The position numbers and the translations under genes were made by a program. A model generated the notes under the pieces. That model had not been told where the DNA came from. It made no database searches and saw only the letters and a program-made list of their open reading frames with translations. Below are positions 50,758 to 60,411 of a stretch of 64,000 nt of DNA, one piece after another. The number at the start of each line of letters is the position of its first letter. Position 1 is the first letter of the stretch. Source of the stretch: Pseudanabaena yagii GIHE-NHR1 (GTDB lineage: Bacteria > Cyanobacteriota > Cyanobacteriia > Pseudanabaenales > Pseudanabaenaceae); contig NZ_JAAVJL010000001.1 in assembly GCF_012863495.1 (NCBI RefSeq), forward strand, positions 1,178,001 to 1,242,000, written 5' to 3'.

Positions 50758-51318
50758 TTACTTTAGCTTCTTCTTGATAAAGTCTACTAGCTGCTGGAAC
50801 TGCTTCTGCTGTGTTACCAACTGTTGCTCTAAGTGCTTCTGCTTCGCTTCTAGCTCCTCAATCCGTTTAACCAAGTTACTATCTTTCTCTGTATTAGGAA
50901 TGTCTGACTTGGGCGTAATAACCGAAACTTTGCGCTTGTCCGCTAAAACCTTTGCCCTTTTGATCGCTGTGATTAATTCCTTTTGTTCAAAGGGCTTTTC
51001 AATAAACACCAAATATTTGTCTTCAAAAGGTTCCGCGATTTTACTCGTTACTTCTTCCTTGCGCCCAGACATCAAAATTAGAGGAATGAGACTGAGTTCT
51101 GGATTTTGCTGCAAAGCCTCATAAACCTCAAAGCCACTCATCCGAGGCAGTAAAAAATCTAGCATGATCATCCAAGGGTGTTGCTGCTGGATCATTTCCA
51201 GACCCTTGATACCGTCGGCTGCCTCTACTACTTCAAAATTTGCTGGCGGGAGCATATCACGCACCATATTACGGATTACGCGACTATCATCAATCACTAG
51301 TATCTTGTGAGCTGCCAC
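50758..51318 (-). CDS. CheY-like response regulator with C-terminal coiled coil
   Basis: 186 residues. A complete receiver occupies about 1-125: ILVIDDS, Asp54 in MIMLDFLLPRMSGFE, LILMSGR and the lysine in VFIEKPFEQ. A charged linker leads to a coiled coil (about 148-186, RIEELEAKQKHLEQQLVTQQ). No DNA-binding domain, so output is by protein contact. No adjacent kinase. A similar receiver is in the PatA-type gene at 24179. Confidence 0.9.
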   Translation of the reverse strand: MAAHKILVIDDSRVIRNMVRDMLPPANFEVVEAADGIKGLEMIQQQHPWMIMLDFLLPRMSGFEVYEALQQNPELSLIPLILMSGRKEEVTSKIAEPFEDKYLVFIEKPFEQKELITAIKRAKVLADKRKVSVITPKSDIPNTEKDSNLVKRIEELEAKQKHLEQQLVTQQKQFQQLVDFIKKKLK

Positions 51319-51712
51319 TGCTGATAACCCCTCAGTTGGTTTGGTGAATGGACATATATAGTAGTTAGCTAGTTCCTTAAGTTATTACATTACTGTCCCT
51401 GCAAGGATAGCTGATTCTATAAAAGATAACGATCGCAAGCCTTTGTTTTTAAGGTAAAAGTACCAGATCAATAAAAGCTTACTAGTTTTTTGATAAATTT
51501 CGCTCATGATATCCCATGAGTAAAAATTTTTAACTACAGATTTTCAATCTCATTTACGATTTGGAAACCCGCAATAATGTAGCATAAAGCGCTTTGCGCT
51601 GAGTATTAAAAAAGATAGCGTCAATACTCTTTAGATTAGGGCAATAGCTGATGCTGATCCCTTGACTAGATCTGTATAATCTCAAGTACAAAAGACCGAG
51701 CATGGTATATCT
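51319..51712. other. 394-bp intergenic region between divergent genes
   Basis: Carries the divergent promoters of the regulator and ftsE. I see no repeat element or RNA-like hairpin. The sequence is AT-rich, with one HIP1-like partial site (ACGATCGCAA near 51430). Confidence 0.5.
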
Positions 51713-52495
51713 ATGCTCAACTTTTTCAGAATAAAAAAGCGATCGCCCATGCTAAAACTGCCAACCAAGCCAAATCCGACAGCAACCAACTCTAATCCCA
51801 ATCATCCTCCTGACACCAATGCCACTAATCCTAAAAAGTCGGTGATCGTTAAATTAGAAAATGTTCGTAAAACCTACACTAATGGTGCTGTGGGTTTACG
51901 AGATGTCAGTATCGAACTTTATCAAGGGGATTTTAAATTTATTACGGGGCATTCAGGATCGGGGAAATCCACATTACTAAAATTGCTATATGGCGCTGAG
52001 CAAGCCACGGATGGGGAAATATTTGTCAATGGCTTTAACCTCAATGGCTTAAAAGGCAAGAATTTGGCGATGTTGCGCCGCAAAATTGGCATTGTCTTTC
52101 AAGATTACAAGCTCGTACCCCGTCGTACTGTGTCCGAGAATGTTGCCTTTGTACTCATGGCTCAGGGCTATACCTATAAGGAAATTCAGCGTCGGGTGCA
52201 GCCTGCCCTGAAAATGGTGGGTTTATTACATAAAGCCCATTGCTTCCCCGAAGAACTCTCTGGTGGTGAGCAGCAAAGAACCAGTATTGCCAGAGCGATC
52301 GTTAATACACCACCTCTTGTTCTTGCCGATGAGCCAACGGGTAATCTCGATCCTGACAATGCATGGCAAGTCATTAAAATCCTGAAAAAGCTCAATTCCT
52401 TTGGTGTCACCGTCCTATTAACTACCCATGATGAGCAATTAGTTAGAGCCGCCAATCATCCTGTATTACATTTGCAAAATGGTTATATTGTTTAG
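51713..52495 (+). CDS. ftsE: cell-division ABC transporter ATP-binding protein FtsE
   Basis: Walker A GHSGSGKSTLLKLLYG, Q-loop IGIVFQDYKLVPRRTV, signature ELSGGEQQRTSIARA, Walker B PLVLADEPTGNLDP and switch TTHDEQ. The Q-loop DYKLVP is characteristic of FtsE. It pairs with the FtsX permease 111 bases downstream; together they activate peptidoglycan hydrolases at the division site. The N-terminus has an unusual ~45-residue Pro/Asn/Thr-rich extension (PTKPNPTATNSNPNHPPDTN) before VIVKLENV. Starts at 51713 or 51749 are possible. Confidence 0.92.
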   Translation: MLNFFRIKKRSPMLKLPTKPNPTATNSNPNHPPDTNATNPKKSVIVKLENVRKTYTNGAVGLRDVSIELYQGDFKFITGHSGSGKSTLLKLLYGAEQATDGEIFVNGFNLNGLKGKNLAMLRRKIGIVFQDYKLVPRRTVSENVAFVLMAQGYTYKEIQRRVQPALKMVGLLHKAHCFPEELSGGEQQRTSIARAIVNTPPLVLADEPTGNLDPDNAWQVIKILKKLNSFGVTVLLTTHDEQLVRAANHPVLHLQNGYIV

Positions 52496-52606
52496 GCTAT
52501 CGGCTTTTAGCTTTTAGCTATTGGCTTTTAGCTTGGTGATTGGTAATTGCTGGCATCACTTAAATTTTTTTCTGTTTTCCTTTTTCCTTTTTCCTCCTCT
52601 AACGCT

Positions 52607-53524
52607 ATGGTTCAAAACGTCGTTCGCTTCTTTACGAAAATTGACTACTTGCTCCGCGAGACTCTGCTCGGTTTGCGGCGTGGTGGTTGGATGAACTGGG
52701 CGGCAGTGAGTACGGTAGCGGTGTTGTTATTTTTGTTTGGTGCAAGCTTACAAATTTCTTGGCAATTGGAAAATGTTCTAGGGCAGTTAGGCAGCCAATT
52801 AGAAATTTCGGTGTATTTAGATGAAAATACGGTGGGCGAGTCGATGCAGTCACGCTTGCTGCTAGTTGATGGTGTCGCTGCGGCAAAGCTGATCCCCAAG
52901 GAAGATGCATGGCAAAATTTGATGAAGGATCTCGGTAAAAATGATCTGACTCAGGCGACACAACAATTAGGGGGTAATCCTTTGGTTGATGAGTTTAAAG
53001 TGCGGGCAACATCTAGCGATCGCGTGCCTGATATTGCCAAACGAATTTCGGGCTTAAAGGGTGTCAATGAGGTTTGGTATACCAATGAGGTGGTCGAGCG
53101 TATTGGTCAGTTGCGCCGTGCGGTGAGTAATAGCAGTGTAGCGATCGTGGCGATTTTTACTGTTATTGCGATCGCTGTAATTACGACCACTATTCGTCTC
53201 ATCGTTTTAGCGCGACGACGCGAAATCGAGGTGATGCAACTAGTGGGGGCAACGGCAACATGGATTTATTTCCCGTTTGTCTTGCAGGGAGTAGTATTTG
53301 GGGTTACGGGTGCGGCAACTGCCTATGTAATGTTGATGCTAAGTCTCAATCTCTTGGGAGAAGCGATCGTTAATCAACCTGAACTGATCAAATCCCTAAC
53401 TCTTGGTTTAACTACGGATTTCCGCGTACAACTTCTTTTACCGCTGGTGTTATTAATTTTTGGTTCAGTCATTGGCGTGCTAGGTAGTTTATTAGCTGTA
53501 CGCCGATTCTCTTTCAATTCATAA
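52607..53524 (+). CDS. ftsX: cell-division permease FtsX
   Basis: 305 residues. The N-terminal helix (NWAAVSTVAVLLFLFGASL) is followed by the periplasmic FtsX domain (LEISVYLDENTVGE through VNEVWYTNEVVERIG) and three C-terminal helices with RREIEVMQLVGATATWIYFPF. ATG at 52607, directly after a pyrimidine-only tract of CTTTTTC heptamers that leaves no purine-rich ribosome site. A TTG at 52547 would extend through the tract. It partners FtsE upstream. Confidence 0.92.
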   Translation: MVQNVVRFFTKIDYLLRETLLGLRRGGWMNWAAVSTVAVLLFLFGASLQISWQLENVLGQLGSQLEISVYLDENTVGESMQSRLLLVDGVAAAKLIPKEDAWQNLMKDLGKNDLTQATQQLGGNPLVDEFKVRATSSDRVPDIAKRISGLKGVNEVWYTNEVVERIGQLRRAVSNSSVAIVAIFTVIAIAVITTTIRLIVLARRREIEVMQLVGATATWIYFPFVLQGVVFGVTGAATAYVMLMLSLNLLGEAIVNQPELIKSLTLGLTTDFRVQLLLPLVLLIFGSVIGVLGSLLAVRRFSFNS

Positions 53525-53543
53525 AATTATCGAGTGAAGTATG

Positions 53544-53578
53544 GGTTTGTTTACCCGCCTTCGGCGGGTAAACAAACC
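53544..53578 (+). terminator. ftsX terminator hairpin
   Basis: GGTTTGTTTACCCGCC, TTC, and the complementary arm. It is 20 bases after the stop. Confidence 0.82.
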
Positions 53579-53608
53579 TGAAACCTATGGTATGATTTGT
53601 CAAAGTAT

Positions 53609-53682
53609 GGGTATGTAGCTCAGTTGGATAGAGCATCAGATTCCGGTTCTGAGGGTCGGGGGTTCGAGTCCCTCCATACTCG
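53609..53682 (+). tRNA. tRNA-Arg (anticodon CCG)
   Basis: The acceptor GGGTATG/CATACTC pairs with one G-U, discriminator G. The D-arm is GCTCAGTTGGATAGAGC. Anticodon stem TCAGA/TCTGA encloses TTCCGGT, so anticodon CCG. The T-arm has GGGGGTTCGAGTCCCTC. A frame read on the opposite strand here is not a gene. Confidence 0.95.
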
Positions 53683-53687
53683 TAAAT

Positions 53688-53736
53688 CCAATTAATGATA
53701 GTGGTGGCGCTTAGCGCCACCACTATCATTAATTGG
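53688..53736. terminator. 49-bp perfect palindrome after tRNA-Arg
   Basis: CCAATTAATGATAGTGGTGG and its complement enclose CGCTTAGCG. It is immediately downstream of the tRNA and likely terminates it. Confidence 0.85.
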
Positions 53737-53795
53737 GTTATAAAGCACAATGCGATGTCATCGGTGTTAGCAAATCAACTAAACTTTTCGGTTTT

Positions 53796-54215
53796 ATGGA
53801 ACGTGGACTTTTGTGGTTGCCTCTGCTAGTAGTGTTCTTTTGGCTAGCGTGGTCGGGCTGGAATGAATACCAAAAAATTGAGTCCTATAAGAGATGGGCA
53901 AGCCAATTTGAGCGCCATAAATATGACATTTATTCCGTGTTAGGACAAAAAGATGATCGCCTGACTTGGGGCAAACCGACACGTAAAGATCCTCAAAATT
54001 TACAAACAGTTAGCTTTGCTGATATTGCTCGTATTCGCTTTCGGATTGATAGTAAATTTTTTGATGATCAAGATGCAGAATTCCCTTTAAATGGCAAACA
54101 AATTTCTCTGGAGCTGGTATTAAAGACTGGAGAGATGCCTAGTATCAGGTTTACCGATGTCAATATTGCTTCAAATTGGTATCGCTTTTTAAGTGATCGC
54201 TTAGCTACAGAATAA
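53796..54215 (+). CDS. unknown membrane-anchored small protein
   Basis: 139 residues, not recognised. One N-terminal transmembrane helix (LLWLPLLVVFFWLAWSGW) and a soluble tail with YSVLGQKDDRLTWGKPTRKDP, then VSFADIARIRFRID and LELVLKTGEMPSIRFTD. The tail looks like a mixed alpha/beta, PH-like or DUF domain. ATG at 53796; a TTG frame start at 53733 lies inside the palindrome. Orientation and spacing suggest its own promoter. Confidence 0.7.
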   Translation: MERGLLWLPLLVVFFWLAWSGWNEYQKIESYKRWASQFERHKYDIYSVLGQKDDRLTWGKPTRKDPQNLQTVSFADIARIRFRIDSKFFDDQDAEFPLNGKQISLELVLKTGEMPSIRFTDVNIASNWYRFLSDRLATE

Positions 54216-54227
54216 AAATTTCCTGAA

Positions 54228-54266
54228 AGTTCTAGAGATTCGCTCGAAGAGCGAATCTCTAGAACT
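54228..54266 (+). terminator. hairpin after the small membrane protein gene
   Basis: AGTTCTAGAGATTCGCTC, GAA, GAGCGAATCTCTAGAACT: 18-bp perfect arms. Confidence 0.82.
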
Positions 54267-54303
54267 GCTATATCAATATCAAGGCACAATTAGGGAGATA
54301 CAA

Positions 54304-54660
54304 GTGTCACAAGACTATGTAGGTTTAATTCAGGATTTGCAAAGTCAGTTAGAGATATTGCAAAGGTTAATCGCATCACAGGTAGAACCATCATCCTCAC
54401 TTGCTAAAGACTGGCTGCGATCGCATCGGGAAATCCAAGCTTTTTTTCAATCCAAAATTATCAATACTAATTTAGAGGTCATGCCACCCAATTTATCTTT
54501 GCAAGTAGAAATTGATAAACAGCTAAAAATGCTGGGTGTGGACTTAAGCATGTTACAAACCGCTCGTAATCCTGATACTTGGCAAAAGCGACATCAACAG
54601 GCTAGCGATCGCTTCGTCTTGCTCAAAAAATACTGTCAAATGCACTCAAACTTAACATGA
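54304..54660 (+). CDS. patD: PatD-like heterocyst-frequency control protein
   Basis: 118 residues, all helical. The order LIQDLQSQLEILQRLI, SHREIQAFFQSKI, LQVEIDKQLKMLGVDLSMLQTAR and RFVLLKKYCQMHS resembles PatD of heterocystous cyanobacteria as I recall it. PatD-like genes also occur in non-heterocystous species, where PatD's role is not clear. The GTG at 54304 is the only start near the conserved region. Family assignment is by memory, so moderate confidence. Confidence 0.6.
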   Translation: MSQDYVGLIQDLQSQLEILQRLIASQVEPSSSLAKDWLRSHREIQAFFQSKIINTNLEVMPPNLSLQVEIDKQLKMLGVDLSMLQTARNPDTWQKRHQQASDRFVLLKKYCQMHSNLT

Positions 54661-54671
54661 GTTCGATCAGT

Positions 54672-54702
54672 CATTTGCTCGGCGCTTCGCGCCGAGCAAA
54701 TG
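54672..54702 (+). terminator. hairpin after the PatD-like gene
   Basis: CATTTGCTCGGCGC, TTC, GCGCCGAGCAAATG. Twelve bases after the stop. Confidence 0.82.
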
Positions 54703-54924
54703 GCTAAAAATTAAGCGGTATTGCTAAAATCCGAATTTTGTAACGTGACTTTGCCGCGCCACAAAATCCCAGCGTGGAAACCTAACCTATTCTCTATGGA
54801 TATGCCTTATATCAAATATTCTTAGTTAATCAGGCAAGCTTAGGCACGAAACATTTTGATGTAAACTTTTAAAATATTTGATACTTTTTAATATAAACAT
54901 AGTAAAAACTCTATAGTAGAATCA

Positions 54925-56799
54925 ATGATCCTAGAAACAGCTTGGCTACTTCCTTGCTATGGTTTGCTGGGCGCAGGAATCACCCTACCTTGGTCACTGA
55001 GGTTAGTGCGGCGCACTGGTCCACGTCCTGCGGCTTACCTAAATATATTGATGACTGTACTAGCCTTAGTGCATAGTTGTTGGCTACTGACATCGATCTG
55101 GGGCGAACCAGCTCAACAGGTTGAGTTTAGTTGGTTTCAAGCCTTTGATTTAAATCTTGTTTTTTCCTTTGATATTTCTACAATTAGTGTGGGCGCATCG
55201 ATACTGATCGCCACCATGAGCTTAATTTCACAGGTCTATGGACTAGGCTCTCTGGAAACTGATTGGGCGATCGCGAGATTTTGCGCCTTAATTGGTTTCT
55301 TTGAGGCAGCGATTACAGGAATTGCCTTTAGTGACTCGCTCTTTTTTAGTTATGCCTTGCTGGAAATGCTCACCCTGTCCACCTATTTATTAGTGGGTTT
55401 CTGGTACGCACAGCCCCTCGTAGTCACGGCAGCCCGTGATGCGTTCTGGACAAAACGGGTCGGTGACCTATTCCTATTAATGGGTGTAGTGGCGCTGTCT
55501 AACTTAACTGGCAGCTTAAATTTCTCGGATTTAAAAGAATGGGCGGCTAATCCACAAACGATCGCCTATTTCTCAGAACATCAACAATTTGGCACTTTAT
55601 TAGGACTAGCCCTAATCGCGGGACCCCTTGGTAAATGCGCCCAGTTCCCTTTACACCTCTGGCTCGATGAGGCAATGGAGGGACCTAACCCCGCTTCGAT
55701 TTTGCGAAACTCGGTGGTTGTGGGGGCAGGAGCCTATGTACTAATTAAGTTTCAGCCAGTTTTATCACTGTTCCCTGTGGCCGCCGAAGTTTCGGTGATT
55801 ATTGGGGCAATTACAGCAATCGGTGCAAGTTTAGTAGCGATCGCCCAAATCGACCTCAAACGTGCCCTGTCCCACTCCACTAGTGGCTATTTAGGTTTAG
55901 TCTTCATCGCTGTGGGGATGCAACAACCTGACCTCGCCTTAGGATTGCTCTTTAGTCATGGCATCAGTAAGTCCTTGCTATTCCTCAGTTCTGGCGCAGT
56001 GATGATGACGACAATGACGCAGGATCTTACGGAAATGGGCGGACTGAAAACGCGAATGCCCGCTACTTTAGTTTCCTTTATCATTGGTTCCCTCAGTCTA
56101 GTTGCCCTATTGCCCTTTGGCGGATTTTGGACGCTCCTACGTTGGGAAGAAACTTTTTGGAATAGCGATCCTTGGCTAATTGCGATCGCTTTATTAGTTA
56201 ACTGCATTACTGCCTTTGGCTTAATCCGAATTTTTGCACTGGTCTTCTTAGGACCTACACAGCAGAAAACCCGACGTGCACCCGAAGTCGCTTGGCAGGT
56301 AGCACTACCCCTCGTAGCGCTGACGGTTATTACACTGCTTGTGCCAATTCTCCTACCATCTTGGGAATTTGTAGATATTGATTTAGATACAGTGGATATC
56401 TGGGGTACAACCATATTGTCAGCGTCAGGATTGCTTGGCTTTGGTGTGGGTGCATATATCTATATCAAGCCCTATTACTCAACCGTAAGTTCTGTTGCCA
56501 TGCCTCCTAAGTTGGTTCGCAGTGCATGGAAAGTTGTGCAGGATTTACTTGCCTATGATCTATATGTGCAAGCGATCTACAAATATACGGTGGTCTTAAT
56601 CGTCGGTGGTGGTTCCAAACTTCTAGCTTGGGTCGATCGCTATTTAGTTGATGGTTCCGTTAACTTTTTGGGCTTTGCTTCCATTTTTAGTGGTGAGAGC
56701 CTGAAATATACAGTTACAGGCAGATTACAGCAGTACGTTTTAACAATCTTAATCGGTCTGATTCTGATTGGTTTCGCCGCCTTCTATGGCTTAAATTAA
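54925..56799 (+). CDS. ndhF: NAD(P)H-quinone oxidoreductase subunit 5, CO2-uptake type (NdhF3/NdhF4)
   Basis: 624 residues with about 16 membrane helices. Motifs: TGPRPAAYLN, SYALLEMLTLSTYLLVGFWYAQPLVV, ARDAFWTKRVGDL, and KCAQFPLHLWLDEAMEGPNPASILRNSVVV. The FWYAQPLVVTAARDAF stretch is typical of the NdhF3/F4 subunits of the NDH-1MS/MS' complexes that drive CO2 hydration, not of respiratory NdhF1. NdhD follows after ~245 bases of repeats. No cupA/cupB/cupS gene follows, as with the F4/D4 arrangement where cupB is elsewhere. F3 versus F4 cannot be decided by eye. Confidence 0.88.
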   Translation: MILETAWLLPCYGLLGAGITLPWSLRLVRRTGPRPAAYLNILMTVLALVHSCWLLTSIWGEPAQQVEFSWFQAFDLNLVFSFDISTISVGASILIATMSLISQVYGLGSLETDWAIARFCALIGFFEAAITGIAFSDSLFFSYALLEMLTLSTYLLVGFWYAQPLVVTAARDAFWTKRVGDLFLLMGVVALSNLTGSLNFSDLKEWAANPQTIAYFSEHQQFGTLLGLALIAGPLGKCAQFPLHLWLDEAMEGPNPASILRNSVVVGAGAYVLIKFQPVLSLFPVAAEVSVIIGAITAIGASLVAIAQIDLKRALSHSTSGYLGLVFIAVGMQQPDLALGLLFSHGISKSLLFLSSGAVMMTTMTQDLTEMGGLKTRMPATLVSFIIGSLSLVALLPFGGFWTLLRWEETFWNSDPWLIAIALLVNCITAFGLIRIFALVFLGPTQQKTRRAPEVAWQVALPLVALTVITLLVPILLPSWEFVDIDLDTVDIWGTTILSASGLLGFGVGAYIYIKPYYSTVSSVAMPPKLVRSAWKVVQDLLAYDLYVQAIYKYTVVLIVGGGSKLLAWVDRYLVDGSVNFLGFASIFSGESLKYTVTGRLQQYVLTILIGLILIGFAAFYGLN

Positions 56800-56834
56800 C
56801 CGTCATCATCCCCCCCCTGTCCCAATCTAACGTT

Positions 56835-56985
56835 TACACACAAGTCTCTCTGTCTACGTTCTGATTTATCACCCCCCCTAAATCCCCCAATTCTGCGGGA
56901 CTTTGAAAATTCTTGTTCCCCCAGAATTGGGGGCTAGGGGGCAATTAATTGTTGACTTAGCTAGGTTTTATGACTTGTGTGTGCA
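56835..56985. mobile_element. nested inverted-repeat element between ndhF and ndhD
   Basis: Outer arms TACACACAAGTC (56835-56846) and GACTTGTGTGTG (56972-56983) surround an inner pair: CCCCCTAAATCCCCCAATTC and, inverted, GAATTGGGGGCTAGGGGG (56874-56941). The inner pair resembles a palindromic repeat I recall from many cyanobacterial genomes. It interrupts the ndhF-ndhD operon but encodes nothing. Confidence 0.7.
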
Positions 56986-57043
56986 TGATAGCCTCTGCCA
57001 ATGAGAGGGACTCATAACATAAATTCCTTTTTCTTTCTCAAAT

Positions 57044-58567
57044 ATGTTAAGCACATTAATTTGGTTCCCGATCGCTGGAGCGGTAATAGTTGCTTTACTA
57101 AGCGGCATACTTGACTCCAAAAAATTACGCAACATCTCATTAGGAATAGCGATCGCTAATTTTGGGTGGTCTTTATTTCTACTGACAAAATTTGATCTCA
57201 GTCTTGCCACCATGCAGTTAACTGAGTCCTTAGCTTGGTTAGATCAAATCGGACTTAGTTATCGATTAGGCGTAGATGGCTTAGCATTCCCCTTAGTCCT
57301 ACTTAATGGATTACTACTAAGCATTGCAATCTATATCAGCACAGATATTCAGCGTCCCAATCTCTACTTTCCTCTGCTATTACTCATTGGTGGTGGTGTC
57401 AATGGTGCTTTCCTTGCTCAAAATCTACTCCTATTCTTCCTATTCTTTGAAGTTGAACTAATTCCTCTCTATCTCTTAATTGCAATTTGGGGTGGAGAAA
57501 GACGTGGTTATGCTGCAACCAAGTTCTTGATTTATACCGCCATTTCAGGAGTATTGATTTTAGCCGCATTCTTTGGAATGGCAGCCTTTGGTAGTGGCGA
57601 TGTTACTGGTTTCACCTTTAACTATCAAGACTTAAATCTAGAAGGAGTATCAAAAAGCACTAGAGGAATTTTACTGATTCTCCTGTTACTCGGATTTGGC
57701 ATCAAGATTCCTATTGTGCCATTACATACATGGTTGCCAGATGCTCACGTTGAAGCTTCCACTCCCGTTTCAACTTTACTCGCAGGCGTTTTACTGAAAT
57801 TAGGAACCTACGGCTTATTACGTTTTGGTCTTGGTTTACTGCCCGAAGCATGGCAAGCGATCGCTCCTTTCTTAGCAATATGGGCAGTAGTCAGCGTCAT
57901 TTACGGATGTCTCACAGCAATCACCCAAAAAGACATGAAGAAGATGGTTGCTTATAGCTCCGTTGGTCACATGGGCTATATTATTTTGGCTCTAGCCACT
58001 GCTACCCCGCTTTCCCTTGTCGGCGCAACTTTTCAGATGGTCAGTCATGGCTTAATTTCTGCACTCCTCTTCATTTTGGTGGGTATTGTCTATAAGAAGA
58101 CTGGAACTCGTAATCTTGACTCCCTCAATGGTTTGCTCAATCCTGAACGGGGCTTACCAATCACAGGTTCCTTAATGATTTTGGCAGCGATGGCTAGTGC
58201 AGGTACTCCGGGGATGATGGGCTTTATTGCTGAGTTTGTGATCTTTCGTAGTAGCTTTGCCGTTTTCCCTGTACAGACAATTCTCTGCATGTTAGGTACA
58301 GGCTTAACCGCAGTTTACTTTCTGATCATGCTCGATCGCGTGTTTTTTGGTCGCTTCTCCGTTCGCAAAGATGGTAGCGATAAAATTATTACTTCGATCC
58401 CCTTTGCTCAATGGCAAGAAAAATTTCCTGCGATCGCCCTTGCCCTGATCATCGTTTTCTTTGGACTGATTCCCAACTTGGCGACTAACATGATCAGCAG
58501 TTCCGCAAATGCGATCGCGCCTAACCACACCCAATTTAAGCAAATTGCTTTGTTACAATCGAACTAA
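57044..58567 (+). CDS. ndhD: NAD(P)H-quinone oxidoreductase subunit 4, CO2-uptake type (NdhD3/NdhD4)
   Basis: 507 residues with about 14 helices. Motifs: YRLGVDGLAFPLVLLNGLLL, LFFEVELIPLYLLIAIWGGE (the conserved Glu), GFGIKIPIVPLHTWLPDAHVEA with STPVSTLLAGVLLKLGTYG, and ITQKDMKKMVAYSSVGHMGY (the conserved Lys). Proton-pumping antiporter-like subunit of the membrane arm. Adjacent to the F3/F4-type NdhF, so it is presumably the matching D3/D4. The gap between the two holds a repeat element. Confidence 0.9.
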   Translation: MLSTLIWFPIAGAVIVALLSGILDSKKLRNISLGIAIANFGWSLFLLTKFDLSLATMQLTESLAWLDQIGLSYRLGVDGLAFPLVLLNGLLLSIAIYISTDIQRPNLYFPLLLLIGGGVNGAFLAQNLLLFFLFFEVELIPLYLLIAIWGGERRGYAATKFLIYTAISGVLILAAFFGMAAFGSGDVTGFTFNYQDLNLEGVSKSTRGILLILLLLGFGIKIPIVPLHTWLPDAHVEASTPVSTLLAGVLLKLGTYGLLRFGLGLLPEAWQAIAPFLAIWAVVSVIYGCLTAITQKDMKKMVAYSSVGHMGYIILALATATPLSLVGATFQMVSHGLISALLFILVGIVYKKTGTRNLDSLNGLLNPERGLPITGSLMILAAMASAGTPGMMGFIAEFVIFRSSFAVFPVQTILCMLGTGLTAVYFLIMLDRVFFGRFSVRKDGSDKIITSIPFAQWQEKFPAIALALIIVFFGLIPNLATNMISSSANAIAPNHTQFKQIALLQSN

Positions 58568-58575
58568 TCAAATCC

Positions 58576-58612
58576 GCTTTGGTAAGACTTATTTCTTGAG
58601 TCTTACCAAAGC
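58576..58612 (+). terminator. ndhD terminator hairpin
   Basis: GCTTTGGTAAGACT, a 9-base loop, and AGTCTTACCAAAGC. It starts eight bases beyond the stop. Confidence 0.82.
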
Positions 58613-58639
58613 CCCATTTAATCGTAAGGATGGAAACGT

Positions 58640-59203
58640 ATGACCGTCACTACTGCTAGAAAAATGACATTTGAGGAATATCTCACCTATGACGATGGTA
58701 CTGACAAACTGTATGAATTTAATGATGGGGAGTTAGTTGAAGTGACCCCTGCGACAGTATTTCATAACGATTTGATGATGTTTTTTGCATTTTTCTTGCA
58801 ATCAGAAATAAATCGCTCTCAGCATCCATACTGTGTTCGGGTCAATAGCACTGAAATTTTCAATGGTAAAAGAACTCGCAGACCCGATGTTTTGGTAATG
58901 ACCCTCGCTCAGAAAAAAAGCTTGGGAAATCAGCCAGATATTCTGCGTGATCCATGTTTACTAGTAATTGAAATCGTAAGTCCAACCTGTCGCACAGTAG
59001 ACACTATTGAAAAGCGTGAGGAATATGCTCAGTTTGGTATTCCTGAATATTGGATTATTGATTTTTTGTTGGGGACTTTTACGGTTTTAAATTTGGTGAA
59101 TGGAGTTTATATCGAGAAGGTTTATAGAGAAAGCGATCTCATTATCTCCAATGTTTTCCCAGAAATTTCTTTAATGATGAGACAAGTGCTAGAAAGCATT
59201 TAA
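58640..59203 (+). CDS. Uma2-family (DUF820) endonuclease-fold protein
   Basis: 187 residues. MTFEEYLTYDD, DGELVEVTPATVFHNDLM, RRPDVLVMT (the Asp of the PD-(D/E)xK core), LVIEIVSPTCRTVDTIEKREEYAQFGIPEYWIID. This family is hugely expanded in cyanobacteria; its role is unknown. Starts at the ATG at 58640 with an AAGGATGGA site. Not obviously part of an operon. Confidence 0.92.
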   Translation: MTVTTARKMTFEEYLTYDDGTDKLYEFNDGELVEVTPATVFHNDLMMFFAFFLQSEINRSQHPYCVRVNSTEIFNGKRTRRPDVLVMTLAQKKSLGNQPDILRDPCLLVIEIVSPTCRTVDTIEKREEYAQFGIPEYWIIDFLLGTFTVLNLVNGVYIEKVYRESDLIISNVFPEISLMMRQVLESI

Positions 59204-59283
59204 TTGTAAAGTGAGATTGGGATACAATTAGAGACCGATTGAATTTTATAGATTTAAGTCTAAGTTTGTAATAAGGATTGTAA

Positions 59284-60402
<1,119 letters not shown>

Positions 60403-60411
60403 AAACCAAAT

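Noticed and set aside
53514-53750. Open frame opposite the tRNA-Arg gene
   Set aside because: It covers the tRNA and two palindromes; the peptide (with YGGTRTPDPQNRN) is the usual false translation of an antisense tRNA.
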